Positions 55,350-64,000 of a DNA stretch of 64,000 bases are shown here, in pieces. Source of the stretch: Neoceratodus forsteri (taxonomy: Eukaryota > Chordata > Ceratodontiformes > Ceratodontidae); NCBI GenBank assembly GCA_016271365.2, contig CM057449.1, positions 1,560,746,501 to 1,560,810,500 of the forward strand, in the 5' to 3' direction. The position numbers and the translations under genes were made by a program. Below the pieces are notes generated by a model. It was given only the letters and a program-made list of their open reading frames with translations. It made no database searches and was not told the origin of the DNA. Within the stretch, counting starts at the first letter, position 1. Each line of letters begins with the position of its first letter.

Positions 55350-55553
55350 TAGGGCTGGAGAACTGCCCTTTTTATACCACTGGCTGATGTCGGAGGTGGG
55401 CCAATGTCAGGGGCGGTTTTCTGCTGTAGACTGCTAGCTGGAAGTTTTCCTTGGGGGGGGGGGGCCTGCCGGCTTCAGTCCTTATGGTGTAACCTGCTGC
55501 AAGAGCTCCTCTCGAAGAACTGCTGTTATGATGAGTTCTTACGTAACTGCACT
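55350..55553 (-). repeat. Right inverted terminal repeat of DIRS copy 3
   Basis: Inverse of 49017-49185 (see left repeat) plus an extension, acgtaactgcact, at the extreme end that is present in the internal complementary region. A G13 run lies at about 55453-55466. Confidence 0.82.
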
Positions 55554-56570
55554 TTCCTGTTCTAGGGGGAGCATTACCAGTTCAGGAATTGCCCATTGGC
55601 TTATCCTCTGCGGCACAGGTCTTTACCAAGTGCTTAGCAGCTGTGGCAGCAGCACTTTGACGTGAAGACCTCTATGTATTCCCATACCTGGACGACCGGT
55701 TACTGAAGGTCCAGTCCAGGGAGTTTTTGTTGACTCTAGAACACACTCTGCAGTTGTTCCACTCCTTGGGCATCGCTGTCAATCGGCCCAAGTCTGTGCT
55801 GACCCCGTGTCAGAGACTGCAGTACATAGGGGCAGTCCTGGACTCTTCCCAGGGCAGGGCCTTCCTTCCTCAAGACAGGGTGGACTGCCTCAATGCCCAG
55901 GCCCAGGAAGTTGTTCAGAGCCAGCGTGTCCCAGCTAGAACATACCTCAGGCTACTAGACGTCATGGCCATGGCCACTGTGACTGTCCCTCTGGCCAAGT
56001 TGCACATGAGGATTACACAGTGGACCTTCAGGGTTCAGTAGGATCAGCACTTAGACAATTTAGATCAGCTGGTCCTTGTTTCCTCACCAGTGCACAAAGT
56101 GCTTCACTGGTGGTTGGACCTGGCTAGTCTCCTCAAAGTGGTCCTCTTTCTTATCCCCACTCCTCAACAAATCCTCACCACGGATACTTTACATCAAGGT
56201 TGGGGAGCCAATCTAGGCCCTTATCAGACCCAGAGTCTCTGGTCCCACTGGGATGCTTACCTCCACATAAATGTTTTAGAAATGCGGGCAGTTCTGTATG
56301 TCTTACATGCCTTCCAGAACCATATCTCTCCAGGCTCTCTGTTGGTGCAATCGGACAACCTCAGTGTGGTTTATTACATCAGCAAGCAGTGGGCGACTCA
56401 TTCCTACCCTCTGTGCTGGAAGGCAATGATGGTCTGGTACTGGGCTCTAGATCATGGTCTTGAACTTTCAGCTGTCCATGTGCCCCATGTCCAAAACGCC
56501 CTGGCAGACAGCCTCAACCAGTCACAGTACAAAGTGCACGAGTGGGAGCTACTGAGCTTGATTGCATAAG
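55554..56570 (+). pseudogene. DIRS copy 2 reverse transcriptase (3' part) and RNase H
   Basis: Continues from 49016: GEHYQF, then the catalytic box YLDDRL (about 55685-55702; usual Trp replaced by Arg). It continues LFHSLGIAVNRPKSVLTPCQ, RLQYIGAVLDSSQGRAFLPQ, TYLRLLDVMAMA, and the RNase H acidic residues in TTDT (about 56178), NVLEMRA (56270), VQSDN (56350) and NALADSL (56500). Frame 56090-56569 is open for 159 codons. The start has an in-frame stop at about 55563. Confidence 0.85.
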
Positions 56571-56935
56571 ACCTGTTCGATATGTGGGGTCATCCAGAGT
56601 TGGACCTTTTTACGTCTCCACTCAAAGCAAAACTGCTGTGTTTCTGCTCGCTTGATCCAGGGCTTGAAGTTTTCTGGCGAGTTGTATTGTCTGTCTCCTG
56701 GAATCTTTATGCATTCCCGCCCTCACCTCTGATTCAGTGGGTCCGCTTTAAGCTCCAGATTGTGGGTGCCGCCCTGATTCTAGTGGCTCAGTTTTGTCCC
56801 CAGCAGATAGGTTGCCATTACTGCAACAATTGACTGTGGCACCTCCGGTTCTCCTGCCCCTCTGCTGGGACCTGTTGACACAGGCACAGGGGACCCTAGT
56901 CCATCCAGACATTTGTCCCTTCATCTGCATGCATG
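56571..56935 (+). pseudogene. DIRS copy 2 linker
   Basis: Reads WGHPELDLFTSPLKAKLLCF and LYAFPPSPLIQWV, then ALILVAQFCPQQ and, in another frame, GTLVHPDICPFICMHGF. Parallel to the linker in copies 1 and 3. Confidence 0.7.
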
Positions 56936-57969
56936 GCTTCTGAGGACATAGCCATCGCTCAGTTTGGGGTGTATCAGAAGGTGGCTGATGTCCTGGAGGC
57001 TGGCAGAAAACCTTCCACCAGGACCACTTACTCTGTGAAGTGGAAGTGGTTTTGTATCTGGGCCCCTTTCCACCAAATGAACCCTTTCACCTGTCCTGTT
57101 TGGAGCATTTGACCTTGCTTGTTGCCGGTCTCACATACTCCTCCTTCAAAGTGCACCTGTCTGCCATTTTAGCCTTTCAGGTGCCCATTGATGGCCATAC
57201 GGTAGCACAGCTGATGCGGCTTGTACTTTTCTGAGAGGCATTCTCCACTTGGAATCCTCCCATCCATAACCTGGTTCTGGCTTGGGACTTCAGTTTTGTT
57301 TTGTTTTGGAGACGCTGACCCTGCCTCCTTTTTGAGCCAGCCATGTCTTGCAAGCTAGCTTTCTGTCATGGAAAGCGTTATTTTAAGTTGCCATTACTTC
57401 TGCTCAAAGAATTTCAGAGCTACTGGCTCTCATTTGAGCAGCCTTATTTGAGTTTCCACAAAGACAAGGGTCTTGTGTACTAATCCTAACATTCTTCCTG
57501 AAGTGGTGTCAGATTTTACCCTAAACCAATCTATCCACCTGCTTGTTTATTATCCGGAGCATGCCAATCCGGGGGAAGCATTGCCCCATACTTTGGATGT
57601 GCATAGGATTTTGCACTGCTATACACACCTACCAAGGACTGCAGAAAGTCCAGATAGTTATTTTTTTCTTTCACACCTTGTAGAGGAGGTACTGCAGTTT
57701 CAAAACGGTGCTTGTCCAAATGGTTGGTCAACTGTATTATTTTTTGTTACAGGAAGTATGAAAATGAACTTCCTGGGGTTGTTAAGGGCCATTCCACTAG
57801 GGGCATGGCCACTTCAGTTGCCTGTTTCAGAGGCATGTCTGTAGTTGAGATTTGCGCTGCTGCCAATTGGAGTACTGGCCACACTTTCACCAAGCACTAC
57901 AGTCTGGATGTTGCATCCCACAGAAGGGTAGACTTTGGCCTTGCTGTGATTCAGGGCCTCCTCTATTAG
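56936..57969 (+). pseudogene. DIRS copy 2 tyrosine recombinase
   Basis: RKPSTRTTYSVKWKWFCIW (about 57005-57060), SFKVHLSAILAFQVPIDG (57147-57200), a decayed first Arg region near 57400 (QRISELLAL-like; Arg uncertain), CTNPNILPEVVSDFTLNQSI (57476-57535), LPHTLDVHRIL, then WLVNCIIFCYRKY, HSTRG (57790-57804), ICAAANWSTGHTF and HYSLD (57895-57909). The HxxR pair and Tyr are intact in the frame 57712-57969. Several frameshifts upstream. Confidence 0.8.
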
Positions 57970-58027
57970 GCCTCTGGCCTCCTGCCACCCAGACTGTCCT
58001 TGCTCACAGCACTGCTTGGGACTCGTT

Positions 58028-58137
58028 CCATAGATGTGACCTGATGAGAGAGATATCCCCAAAGAAAGTAGAACAGTTACGTAAGAATTTATTGTTAACA
58101 GTAGATCTTCCAGGGAATCTCTGTCATTGGGTGATGC
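58028..58137 (+). repeat. Internal complementary region of DIRS copy 2
   Basis: The first part (tagatgtgacctgatgagag, agatatccccaaagaa) complements the left end at 40850-40890. The second part (acagttacgtaagaattt, gtagatcttccagggaatct) complements the right end at 58440-58485. It joins both ends head to tail, the DIRS hallmark. Confidence 0.82.
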
Positions 58138-58289
58138 TATCTCTCTCTCCCTCCTCCTTTTCTCTCTGTCTCTCCAACTCTGCTGTCCTGTTGCTCCAGT
58201 CTTTCTGCTTGCTGGGCACCTTTTTTCTCTCTTCGATTCCCTAGCGGGACTCCTTTCTCTCATGGCTTCTGGCTGAGAAAGGAACTGAG

Positions 58290-58485
58290 GAGGTAACGGG
58301 GCCACTCGTGCTTTTATAGGGTGAATGATGTTGGAGCCGGATGTCAGCGTGGGCGGCTCCTAGTAGCCTGCTGCAGGAAAGCTTCCATGGGATCCTAGTG
58401 CCTGACTGCTAAGTTCCATAGACGTGACCTGATGACAGAGATTCTTGCGAAGATCTACTGTTAGGTAAGTTCTTATGTAACTGTT
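58290..58485 (-). repeat. Right inverted terminal repeat of DIRS copy 2
   Basis: Inverse of 40845-40989, with words cgtgcttttataggg, ggcggctcctagtagcctgc, gcaggaaagcttccatggga and tagtgcctgactgctaagtt, then an end extension finishing gttcttatgtaactg. Confidence 0.85.
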
Positions 58486-59255
58486 TTTTGCATCATCAAA
58501 ACAGTGTCACATCTTGATATGTTTCTGTTTTTCAGTAGAGCTTTGTTTTGTGTTGGTCCTAAAAACTGGGTTGCAGAAATGTCATCTTGTGATGCATTAT
58601 ATTATGGTGTTTAGCTTCTTATATTGTGGTGATTGTGGTTATCGCACGGTACCCCCCACCGAAGGTTTTCTTCTTTTCCTAACACTCATTTCTTTCTTCG
58701 TACCATGCCCGTGAGAGTGGTTATAAAATAAATAGAACTTTGGGCCACACTGATGGCCCAGCAGCAGTGAGTTGCGCTGCCATGCAGGCGTTCCGGGCTT
58801 GGGAGCACGCTCGGGTTGCAGCACAGGGAAGCAGGCCAGGCTGCAGGCAGCTGTCGAGAGGCAGCGTGCCTCAGCTGAGGAGGTTTGGTGGTAGGTTGTG
58901 GCACTGCGTTGACCCTTGTGGATAGGCCAGGGAGCTTGCTCCTTCAGCGTGGTCATGATGTGCATGCACAAGGCTGACCATGACAATGCCCACTCCAGGG
59001 GGAGGAGGGAGGAAAGCAGGAGAAAACGAGTGTAAAAGTACCCCTCTGCCATCTGCATGGTTAATGTAGCCTGAACAGGGTATATCCCTGACAACCAAAG
59101 GATACATCCCTGGATGGAAGCAGGGGATAAAATATGAGAAGGAAGGTAGGTCATGATAGTGTTCAGTAAAATGCATGTTTGTAAATAGTTTAAATTCAGT
59201 AAAATGCATGTTTGTAAATAGTTTAAACTGCAGATCTGTGCTCTGTATTCTTTAG
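58486..59255. other. Intron-like DNA upstream of the candidate exon
   Basis: No repeat family recognised, though 58740-58910 has some SINE-like GC-rich wording. A 33 bp unit beginning ttcagtaaaatgcatgtttg is duplicated in tandem at 59161-59193 and 59194-59226, about 30 bp before the exon; the second copy may overlap the branch-point region. Confidence 0.5.
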
Positions 59256-59433
59256 GTTCCTGGAGCACCCAAAAGTGCGAGATGAGCAGCCTGTCCACCC
59301 TTATGAAGAACTGGAGGCCCAGCTGCCCTCAGTGATCGTGGAGGAGCTTCATGCACTTACTTTGTACCTAGGACACCTGCGTGAACTCCCCAGTAATATC
59401 CTTACTGCATTCACCATTGAAACACAAGGAAAG
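59256..59433 (+). CDS. Candidate host-gene internal exon, 59 codons
   Basis: Open from a splice acceptor (pyrimidine-rich ctctgtattctttag ending at 59255) to a donor (aag, then gtgaga at 59434). The exon is 178 bp: one base completing a previous codon and then 59 full codons, so the upstream intron is phase 2 and the downstream intron phase 0. The product is highly charged, with no repeats, beginning FLEHPKVRDEQPVHPYEELE and containing PSVIVEELHALTLYLGHLRE. It looks like an alpha-helical cytosolic protein segment. The codons are free of stops and not similar to any transposon protein in the window. I do not recognise the gene. No other exon is evident in the window, so both flanking introns would be long. 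Confidence 0.6.
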
Positions 59434-61099
59434 GTGAGATGCATTCATTTGGTAATATTATTTATAATGGCCTACAGCCAGGAGTTGTATCAAGGGCATG
59501 TTAAGTAGATGCATGCAGTACAGGAACAAATAAAAATGACTGCTCAAAGAGAGGGGCAGCAAAAAAGTACTGGATATGTGAAATCCTCCTTCTGACTGAC
59601 CTTGAGAATGCTTAATACTGGCCTGAAGCAGCAGAATGAAATTGAGTTATACTTTAGTAATAAGCTGAGCCCCTGATTTAATATACAGCAGAATTCTTCT
59701 TGCAGTAAACTCCTGATATAGGGAATTTCTGTTTTATAGTAAAAAATGTCTTGTGTCTAACGCACTAAAACCTAATAGGGAAGTTTTCTTCAAAGTTAGT
59801 GAAACTCCTTAAATAGCGGGTTTTTCTCCCGGACAGTTGAATTTCACTAAAGCAGGATTGAATAGATACTATTATTAGGTGTGTGTGTGCTGTATTTAAA
59901 TCTGTACTCCCTGTTAGGAGTTGACAAGGTTACATTAAAGGTCCATTTCTACCATGCTTTTAAACTCTGTAATGTTTAGGAAAAGGGTCTTGAAATTGTC
60001 AGGATTTTTTTTTAGCCATAATATTCCCTGATTTGATGACTTTTTTACAAATTAATTTAGTATTTTTACTTATTTAACATCTTGGATTAAATCCTTTGAA
60101 CTGAAAGCTTGTTTACAAAGGTTCCACATTGTCAGAGAACATAAACAGGCATAGAAGAGTTAAACAGTGTTGCAGAATACTGCACAAAAGAATGACAAAT
60201 TCAATTTCATATTTGAGTAACAGACAGGTAGAACAAATTAATAATAGCAACTGGAGAGTTTGGGAAAGGGGAGGTAGGGGATGTGGATAATAAAGCTGGA
60301 GGGTAAGAAAAGGTTAGAATGGTTATGGGGTAACAGAAATGAAAGAGGTGGGGGTGCAGAGATTATGGGGAGGGGTTATGGAGGAGACAGAAATGTAGAA
60401 GCTGGGGTGAGGTGATAAGTTGGGGAGGAGCAGCCATAGTGGCCTTGTATAATGGAGAACAGTAAGGAGTATCAAAAAGTAGGTAGGGAAGGGGTTAAAG
60501 GGTGGGATTAATAGATGGGTCACAGAGGGGGTAGGAGGCTATTTGTGGTGTGGGGGGAGGAGGGAAACAGTAGGGAATAGGAAGAGGAGAATGAGTAAGT
60601 GCTGCTGTTTGAGAGGTAGCGCCAGGAAGGGTGTAGATATGCTGTGTGTTACAGTCGCACGTACTGGGAGCAGCAAGATGTGCAGGAAGTTGGGATTTGA
60701 AGGGGCCCAGTTTAGGTACAGATTGCAGGTCAGATTTTGAGATACTGAGCGTTTGAAAACAGTTATTTTTCTTTATTTTGTCAAAAAAATAAATCTGAGT
60801 TCTCAAACACTATAAGGAGTTAAAAGTTTAAAATGTGTCAGTTTGTTATGGATTAATCTAACTTTAGTACCTTTCTGCAGTTTTGCAATGGCTTTCACTT
60901 TTTTTTTGCTTTTAAAGTTGTATGTGTTCGGTAACACAAAACATGGGGGGAAAAAATGTAGTATAATGAAAACACAAGTGCAGCAGGAAATTGCACACAT
61001 CCTGACAAATGGATTTTGGTTGAAAATTACTTAAAAATTAGGAGCTCTGAGCTTTTGAGGTCTGTTTTGTTTTAAAAGTTTGTTTTGGTTTTTAAAACG
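59434..61099. other. Intron-like DNA downstream of the candidate exon
   Basis: AT-rich, without coding. A purine-rich block (long G/A runs on the plus strand) spans about 60240-60620. No known repeat recognised. Confidence 0.5.
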
Positions 61100-61107
61100 A
61101 TTGTAAA

Positions 61108-61499
61108 TGGCTCAGTGGCACAGAGGGTTGAGGGGCTGGACGCCTTACCTTGTGCTTCGCTGGCAACCCGGGTTCGGGAATGACCTCGGGTCGTCGGGGT
61201 GCCGGTGTGGGGGGGCGGAGAAGGATCGAGCATGCTGGTGGGCGACTCTCCTCTTCTCTCCTGAGGGTGGTGAGGGTGGGTTGGCGCCCCCCCTTAGTTC
61301 CGCTCCCACTGGGTGGTGGTCTGGTGGGTAGTGTAGGTGGAGAGGGGGTGGCAAACAGTTACGAAAGGTGGAAGGGGCTGAGCTGCTGCCACGGGGTGCG
61401 TGCATGCCTGGGCCTCGGGGGACTGAAAAATGCCTGTGTGTCCCCATCACCAGTTGGCGGCAGGAGGTTACGGGGACCAAATACCTCTATTAAAAAAAA
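61108..61499 (+). mobile_element. tRNA-headed SINE, divergent copy 5
   Basis: Starts tggctcagtggcacagaggg (box A-like), has box B-like ggttcgggaatgacc at about 61170, and ends in an A9 run. Flanked by attgtaaa (61100-61107 and 61500-61507). The head matches the other four copies but the body is different and the element shorter (392 bp), so it is a separate subfamily. Confidence 0.75.
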
Positions 61500-61507
61500 A
61501 TTGTAAA

Positions 61508-61999
61508 AAATTGTTTAAGTACCCAGATTGAGTTCATTGTCCACACTAAAGCAGGTGATGGGTAAACTCAGTTCACCTGAACAGAGTTCAAGCTTGGTGA
61601 GGAGTCGGTTGTCACTCCAGCAGTCCCTCTGAAGGAGTTGATGTTTCCCTGGATTCTGGTTGATGCTGATGATCCAGTTGAGATTGTAACTGACCTGGTT
61701 TGTACCCTCCCCCATTCAGACTAACCTCCGTGCAGCCTCCACCAGTGGTCCCTATGCTGAAACTGACTATGATCCCACCCATAATGGAGAAAGTGCTTCA
61801 ACAGGTGGTGTTCTGTGCTTCATCTCGATCAGGCAGACTCAGCCTTACCTTTCAGGTCAAGATCCTGGTCTTGGCCTTGATTTAGGTCTTGATCTCAACC
61901 TTGCCAAGGTTGACACCATCACCAGCATGGTAAGCACTCATCATCCACGTTGTCCTCTTTGTACAGACGTCAGATGCGCCGCAAGTACGGGGATGCAGT
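61508..61999. other. Unassigned stretch, possible decayed leader or gag of DIRS copy 4
   Basis: No long frame. Could belong to the DIRS remnant that follows, but no motif supports it. Confidence 0.3.
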
Positions 62000-64000
62000 G
62001 TGTCAACACCAGGCCCTTTGAGCAGTGGTCTAGGGTTGAGGTTGACCGATGTTGCTAGCCACCTCAGTTCTTCACGGTTGCATTGTTGATGCAGCCTTTG
62101 GTGCAATGTCCCGTGGTCTCCCGCTCAGTGCTCCTGAGGGTACTGCAGCAGCCGATTGTGGTGAAGTCACCTTTTCTGCAGGCATGGGAGGGTGTTCCAA
62201 CAAATGACTCTAGGCCTGATTCTGGGCTACCTAAGCCCTTGTCGGAGATCTTCATCCCACAAAGTGGGTAGCCCACACTTCCGAACTATGGCCTCTGCCT
62301 CCTTTTAGGGACTGTTATTTGGACTCTGAGGACTCGGATGACATTCTCTTAGAGTGGAATGGATGACGACTTCTTAGACACTGCTGGTCCACCCACAGGG
62401 ATTCAGTGTCATTTGCAGCTCTCTCTTGCAGCATATGGTTGTGTCCCTGGACTTTCTGTTGGAGGAAATCCAGAAGTGGGAGTCTTATCGCTTTGATGGA
62501 CATGCTGGAGCAGGATTTCTCACCTGGAGTAGCCTTCCCAGTGGCTGATGCCATCCTGGGCCCAGTGCTCAGTATTCGACAGCACCTGTCTTCATGCCTG
62601 TCCCCACTGTATGGACTGCAAACATGCGGTCTGTATTGGTGGGATCTCTGGTTTCTTGTAGCACCCGTCTTTGTAGGGCCCAGTGGCTGATTCTGCATTC
62701 CAAAAGTGAAGGTGCGGAGTGACAAGGACAAGACTTCGGATAAGGAGTCCAAAAAGTAGGACTTCCTTGGAAGCAAGATCTGGGTGGCGGTCTGCCTCGG
62801 GATCCCTCAGGCTAGCTTTGTGGCAGTGATGGCCCAGTTCAATCATGAGCAGTTTGATAAGCTCACGGACATGCCTTTGCTCTTAGCAAATAACCATCCT
62901 GGGTGCTTCGGGATCTAGGACTCTCTCTGTCTAAGCACAGGTTGCAGACAGCTTTTTGCTCAGGCAGTTGGTTGATTCACATTGACTAACTTTGTGGTAC
63001 CATTCCTTCTCTTGCACAGTACCTGCTTCAATTCCCAATTGGGGTTCAGCTATCCCACTTCCTTCTACAGTGGTCCGCCATCATGTTAGACAAGTGGATT
63101 TTTGAAGTTTTGTGCGATCTGATCTGTCTCTGGAACCCAAAGCTCTCCTTGTCCACCCTGAGCACCAGTTGAATCTGTGGTGATTGTGGACGCTTTAGCC
63201 AACTCTTGGAGCACTGTGCTAGCAAGGCTGTTCCAGGTGCTCTAACCTTGCAGGGATTTGTGCCTTGTTAATTTTTGGAACCGAAATGACTTGGGGGTTT
63301 GGTACCCCATTACCAACATGCTTATGCTGAACAAGTTATCCACAGGCGAAAGCTTAGTATGGTCACCCTCAACCAGATAATATCATCACTGGAGACCGGG
63401 GTTTGGTTCTACTCCCTGGACCTCCAGGATGCATATTTTTGCATTCCAGTTTGTCCATCCCACAAATGGTTTCTCTGGTTCTGCACAGAAGATGTATAGT
63501 ACCCGCTCCAGGCCATGCCTTTGGGCCTGTCATCAGAATCCAGGGTGTTAAGCAAGTGCCTGTCAGTTGTGACAGTCTACAGCAGGCACAAAGGTGCCAG
63601 TGTCTTCCCATACTTGGATGACTGGCAGTGCCAGGTAGGTCTTGGAATAATCCAGAGATTTGGCCATTCGGACATTTCAGGATCTGGGCCTGTTGATCCA
63701 TCTGACCAAGTGAGAGCTGGTACCCAGGCAGGGGATCTTGTTCATTGGAGAGGAACTGGTCTCCATCCATGCCAGGGCTCTCTTACCTTTGGACCAAGTG
63801 GAGGATTGTACACCCTTCACCTGATCATTTTGAGTTTGGCAGTTACATATAGCCAGGGGCTTCCTTTGACTGTTAAGGCTCATGGCAGCTACAACAGCCA
63901 TGGTCCATTGGGCCTGGTGGCGAATGCAGTGGGAACTGGAGCACCAGTAGTCCCAGAACCACAACCACCTGAACCAGCTGGTTCAGGTTACAGAGCCAAT
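62000..64000 (+). mobile_element. DIRS-type retrotransposon copy 4, decayed, runs off the window
   Basis: RT is recognisable near the end. HRRKLSMVTLNQIISSLETG and VWFYSLDLQDAYFCIPVCPS (63340-63465) are block A with its Asp, then PLGLSSESRVLSKCLSVV in another frame, and FPYLDDW at about 63605-63626 with the catalytic box. The region from 62000 to 63250 has words typical of DIRS gag only in scattered form and is strongly decayed. The copy continues beyond 64000. Confidence 0.65.
63299..64000 (+). pseudogene. DIRS copy 4 reverse transcriptase fragment
   Basis: See the element entry: SLDLQDAY (about 63415) and YLDDW (about 63610) lie in frames broken by stops and shifts. Compared with copy 2 (FLDMQDAY, YLDDRL) and copy 1 (YLDDWL), this is the most diverged DIRS RT in the window. 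No RNase H is reached before the window ends. Confidence 0.7.

Larger units (their letters stand above)
49017..55553 (+). mobile_element. DIRS-type retrotransposon copy 3, 6537 bp, inserted in copy 2 RT
   Basis: The boundaries are set by host codons: copy 2 RT reads through if 49017-55553 is removed, with no target duplication, as expected for tyrosine-recombinase insertion. Contents: left terminal repeat (49017-49185), Cys/His and basic ORF1 parts (49281-50090), capsid-like part (50776-51543), RT start (51622-52034), a CR1 guest (52035-53167), a residual RT-linker join (53168-53500), a recombinase (53497-55055, split by a SINE), an internal complementary region (55121-55231) and a right terminal repeat (55350-55553). 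The RT catalytic box and RNase H are missing. Confidence 0.88.
40845..58485 (+). mobile_element. DIRS-type retrotransposon copy 2, host of the nested cluster
   Basis: The outermost element of the nest. Its left terminal repeat lies at 40845-40989, its gag at 46620-48540, the RT start at 48554-49016, the rest of RT-RNase H at 55554-56570, the recombinase at 56940-57969, the internal complementary region at 58028-58137 and the right terminal repeat at about 58290-58485. Guests are a hAT (40990-46447) and DIRS copy 3 (49017-55553). Without them it is about 5.6 kb, a normal DIRS length. The left and right ends are inverted copies (ggaacttagccgtcaggcac against gtgcctgactgctaagttcc). Every coding part carries lesions. 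Confidence 0.85.

Noticed and set aside
60240..60620. Purine-rich block as a regulatory element or triplex site
   Set aside because: Only composition supports it. No specific motif or conservation could be judged from one sequence.
61108..61200. tRNA gene
   Set aside because: Box A/B-like words are present but the fold is degenerate, and the segment is the head of a SINE with a poly-A tail and target duplication.

Overview
This window looks like non-coding DNA from a large, repeat-rich vertebrate genome. It combines CR1, L2-like and L1/Tx1-like LINEs, tyrosine-recombinase DIRS retrotransposons, a Gmr1-type Ty3/gypsy element, a hAT DNA transposon and tRNA-headed SINEs. That mixture argues against a bird or placental mammal and fits an amphibian (for example a caecilian) or a similar non-mammalian vertebrate. 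The taxonomic call is inference from the repeat content only. Nearly every long open frame is a decayed transposon fragment. I see one good candidate for a host-gene exon (59256-59433, + strand), so much of the window may be intron of that gene.

Layout. (1) 1-15.5 kb: a degenerate tandem array with a unit of about 100 bp has been split by many insertions: an ORF1-only L1-like element, a short inverted-repeat element, a 0.7 kb foldback, a nearly full-length L2-like LINE with duplicated 5' leader units (3.4-8.2 kb), a second foldback, a SINE, a 5'-truncated L1 and a CR1. The array changes orientation at about 10.72 kb. (2) 15.5-20 kb: CR1 tails, an L1 ORF1 remnant and unassigned DNA. (3) 20-25.5 kb: DIRS copy 1 (gag, RT-RNase H, 5' half of the recombinase), then a 70 bp minisatellite. 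(4) 26.4-37.2 kb: a minus-strand Ty3/gypsy element flanked by LTR-like direct repeats. Its gene order is gag, integrase, RT, RNase H (Gmr1 type), and it is broken by two L2-like LINEs, one of which carries two SINEs and a 960 bp DNA element. (5) 37.8-40.3 kb: a CR1 split by another LINE. (6) 40.8-58.5 kb: a Russian-doll nest. DIRS copy 2 holds a 5.46 kb hAT element in its left end and a 6.54 kb DIRS copy 3 in its RT gene; copy 3 holds a CR1 and a SINE. (7) 58.5-64 kb: the exon, unassigned intron-like DNA, a SINE variant and a decayed DIRS copy 4 running off the window.

The nesting gives relative ages: tandem array before its LINE, SINE and L1 guests; gypsy before L2-like copy 2 before its SINEs and DNA element; DIRS copy 2 before hAT and DIRS copy 3; DIRS copy 3 before its CR1 and SINE. 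No element appears intact enough to move unaided. All family names come from motif reading by eye; no database search was possible. Boundaries backed by target-site duplications or terminal repeats are good to within a few bases, the rest to within tens to hundreds of bases.
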